Shown here one piece after another: positions 63,009 through 64,000 of a stretch of DNA of 64,000 bases. Location: positions 402,001-466,000 of the forward strand of contig NZ_AP018828.1 of the NCBI RefSeq assembly GCF_003966695.1. The letters run 5' to 3'. The first letter of the stretch is position 1. Each line of letters begins with the position of its first letter. The notes beneath the pieces are model-generated. The model worked only from the letters and a program-made list of their open reading frames with translations. It did no database searches and was not told where the DNA came from. The position numbers were made by a program, and so were the translations under genes. The stretch is from Asticcacaulis excentricus (GTDB lineage Bacteria; Pseudomonadota; Alphaproteobacteria; Caulobacterales; Caulobacteraceae).

Positions 63009-63697
63009 AGCGATTGCCTGTCGGTTTGACCCTCGCCGTCGGCGTGGCCCTGCTGATCCTGCTGGGGCTCGGCACCTGGCAGATGCAGCGCCTGCACTGG
63101 AAAGAGCAGTTGCTGGCCGATCTGGCGCGGACGCGGGCCATAGCCCCAGTGGCGCTGGACAGCCTTCTATCTCAGCCCGGCGATCACGTCTGGCGGCAGG
63201 TGACGCTCGATTGCCGCAGTGATCCGCGCGATTTTGTCTATATGCACGGCGTGTCGGACGGCGTGGCCGGGTTCCACGTCCTGACTGTGTGCGCAACGGG
63301 GCAGGAGGGGGGGCAGGGGGTGATCCTTGCCGATTTGGGCTTTACGGCGCAACAGCCGCTGACCGGTGCGGTCGCTCTCACCGCCCTGACCGGGCGGCTA
63401 CGGCGCTTTGAAACGCCCAACGCTTTCGTGCCGCCGAACGATCCTAAGGCCGACGACTGGTACACGCGCTCGGTGCCCGACCTCTCGAAGCGCTGGAACG
63501 TTACATTACGATCGGACTATTTTGTAGCCGCGACCCAGCCCGTGGCACCCGGCCTGACGCCGGTCGATGCGGCGGCCAACCTGTCCAATCGCCATCTGGA
63601 ATACGCCCTCACCTGGTATGGGCTGGCGGCGGCGCTGATCGGTGTCTATATAGCGCTCCTGTATTCGCGCCCAAGAGCTATTTCCCAAAGGAAATAG
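63005..63697 (+). CDS. SURF1 family cytochrome oxidase assembly protein
   Basis: The 230-residue protein has two helices at the ends and a periplasmic domain between, as in SURF1/Shy1. Signatures are GTWQMQRLHWKEQLL after the first helix, WRQVTLDC, and the C-terminal NRHLEYALTWYGLAAALIGVYIALLYSR. SURF1 helps haem A insertion into subunit I. The start overlaps the DUF983 end. The stop lies inside the 3' arm of a perfect 16-bp hairpin that ends the operon. Confidence 0.93.
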   Translation: MKRLPVGLTLAVGVALLILLGLGTWQMQRLHWKEQLLADLARTRAIAPVALDSLLSQPGDHVWRQVTLDCRSDPRDFVYMHGVSDGVAGFHVLTVCATGQEGGQGVILADLGFTAQQPLTGAVALTALTGRLRRFETPNAFVPPNDPKADDWYTRSVPDLSKRWNVTLRSDYFVAATQPVAPGLTPVDAAANLSNRHLEYALTWYGLAAALIGVYIALLYSRPRAISQRK

Positions 63698-63709
63698 CTC
63701 TTGGGTTTT
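63670..63709 (+). terminator. Terminator overlapping the surf1 stop
   Basis: CCCAAGAGCTATTTCC (63670-63685), loop CAAA, GGAAATAGCTCTTGGG (63690-63705), TTTT. The stop codon TAG is inside the second arm. The motif (CCAAGAG...CTCTTGG) also resembles the palindrome at the nasA stop. Confidence 0.85.
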
Positions 63710-63717
63710 ATCTGGTC

Positions 63718-63761
63718 GCGCATTGGATTCCAAAAACCGCAGGGCACTTTTTGGAATGCGC
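63718..63761. repeat. Half-copy of the intergenic repeat (unit B)
   Basis: GCGCA, bulge, TTCCAAAAA, loop with CCGC, TTTTTGGAA, TGCGC. The layout equals unit B of the large repeats (GCGATA, bulge, TGTCGAAAA, CCGCTCACA, TTTTCGACA, TATCGC) with compensating changes in both arms. Confidence 0.6.
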
Positions 63762-63783
63762 TTGCGCCGAACAAAGGCATAGC

Positions 63784-64000
63784 ATGAGTTTCACCCCTCT
63801 TGGCGTGGGTAACGCCTCAGTCGCCACCCTGAGCAACGGCCTGCGGGTGGTTCACGACCCCATCCCCGGCCTGCACACCTTCGCCCTGACGGCCATCATC
63901 CACGGCGGGGCGCGCTACGAAGCGCCGCATCAATCGGGCTGGGCCCACCTCAGCGAGCATATGGTGTTCAAGGGGGCAGGCGGGCGCAGCGCGCGCGAAC
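63784..64000 (+). CDS. M16 family zinc peptidase, N-terminal part only
   Basis: The first 72 codons are inside the window. LSNGLRVVHDPIPGLHTFALTAIIHGGARYEAP is the usual M16 beginning, and GWAHLSEHMVFKGAGGRSARE contains the inverted zinc motif HxxEH (His55, Glu58, His59). Such genes encode mitochondrial-processing-peptidase-like enzymes (PqqL/PtrA relatives) and often follow the oxidase operon in Alphaproteobacteria. The gene continues beyond the window. There is no signal peptide at this start. Confidence 0.88.
   Translation, partial: MSFTPLGVGNASVATLSNGLRVVHDPIPGLHTFALTAIIHGGARYEAPHQSGWAHLSEHMVFKGAGGRSARE

Noticed and set aside
1-64000. CRISPR arrays, complete insertion sequences and rRNA genes.
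   Set aside because: No regularly spaced repeats, transposase genes or rRNA-like stretches were seen.

Overview
The window is GC-rich chromosomal DNA of an alphaproteobacterium, most likely a member of the Caulobacteraceae close to Asticcacaulis. This is an inference from gene content and order: very large TonB-dependent receptors next to plant cell-wall enzymes, tldD beside a ctaC-ctaD-ctaB-ctaG-ctaE cytochrome oxidase operon, rsmE followed by a type 2 gshA, and NasS/NasT control of nitrate assimilation. No database search was possible.

Layout. 1-1043: a cut-off SIMPL-domain gene, a CAT-anticodon tRNA, and a tyrosine-recombinase remnant abutting the tRNA 3' end. 1267-16648: a plant cell-wall (pectin and glucuronoxylan type) degradation locus. 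It has a LacI-type palindrome, a TonB-dependent receptor, GH43, CE12 rhamnogalacturonan acetylesterase, CE8 pectin methylesterase, two GH2-type enzymes and a GH115 alpha-glucuronidase. Three copies of a ~103-bp intergenic repeat punctuate it. 16917-30446: a complete nitrate assimilation block with narK, nasT, a frameshifted nasS, nirB-nirD-nasA, and on the other strand an outer-membrane porin with nrtA-nrtB-nrtD. 31253-36699: a MacB-like ABC exporter with a histidine kinase and an NtrC-like regulator that has lost its sigma-54 contact motif. 37109-42320: GH39, a GntR/FCD regulator, a small unknown protein, a GH5 lipoprotein and a decayed GH2 gene. 42396-49537: pirin, OsmC, a zincin-like protein, an M61 peptidase, a PL10 pectate lyase, an esterase and rsmE. 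49717-56753: gshA, a POT peptide transporter, a second TonB receptor and tldD. 57136-63697: the aa3-type cytochrome c oxidase operon with its assembly factors. 63784-end: the start of an M16 peptidase.

The strongest regulatory observation is in the nitrate block. Each of its three transcription units (narK, nirB-nirD-nasA, porin-nrtABD) starts with a leader carrying two tandem hairpins whose six-base loops all have A at position 1 and G at position 4, the known ANTAR-RNA signature. In two of the three leaders a strong intrinsic terminator follows directly, which is the architecture expected for NasT antitermination. The gene for the nitrate-sensing partner NasS, between these units, carries an apparent one-base deletion in a G tract. 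If real, this would free NasT from its inhibitor and make nitrate assimilation independent of nitrate sensing; if not, it is a sequencing error.

The carbohydrate genes fit import of oligosaccharides through the TonB receptor, and de-esterification and debranching by periplasmic or surface enzymes (nearly all have export signals). PL10, GH39 and GH5 elsewhere in the window extend the same diet. Intergenic hairpins are abundant and several start at or next to stop codons.
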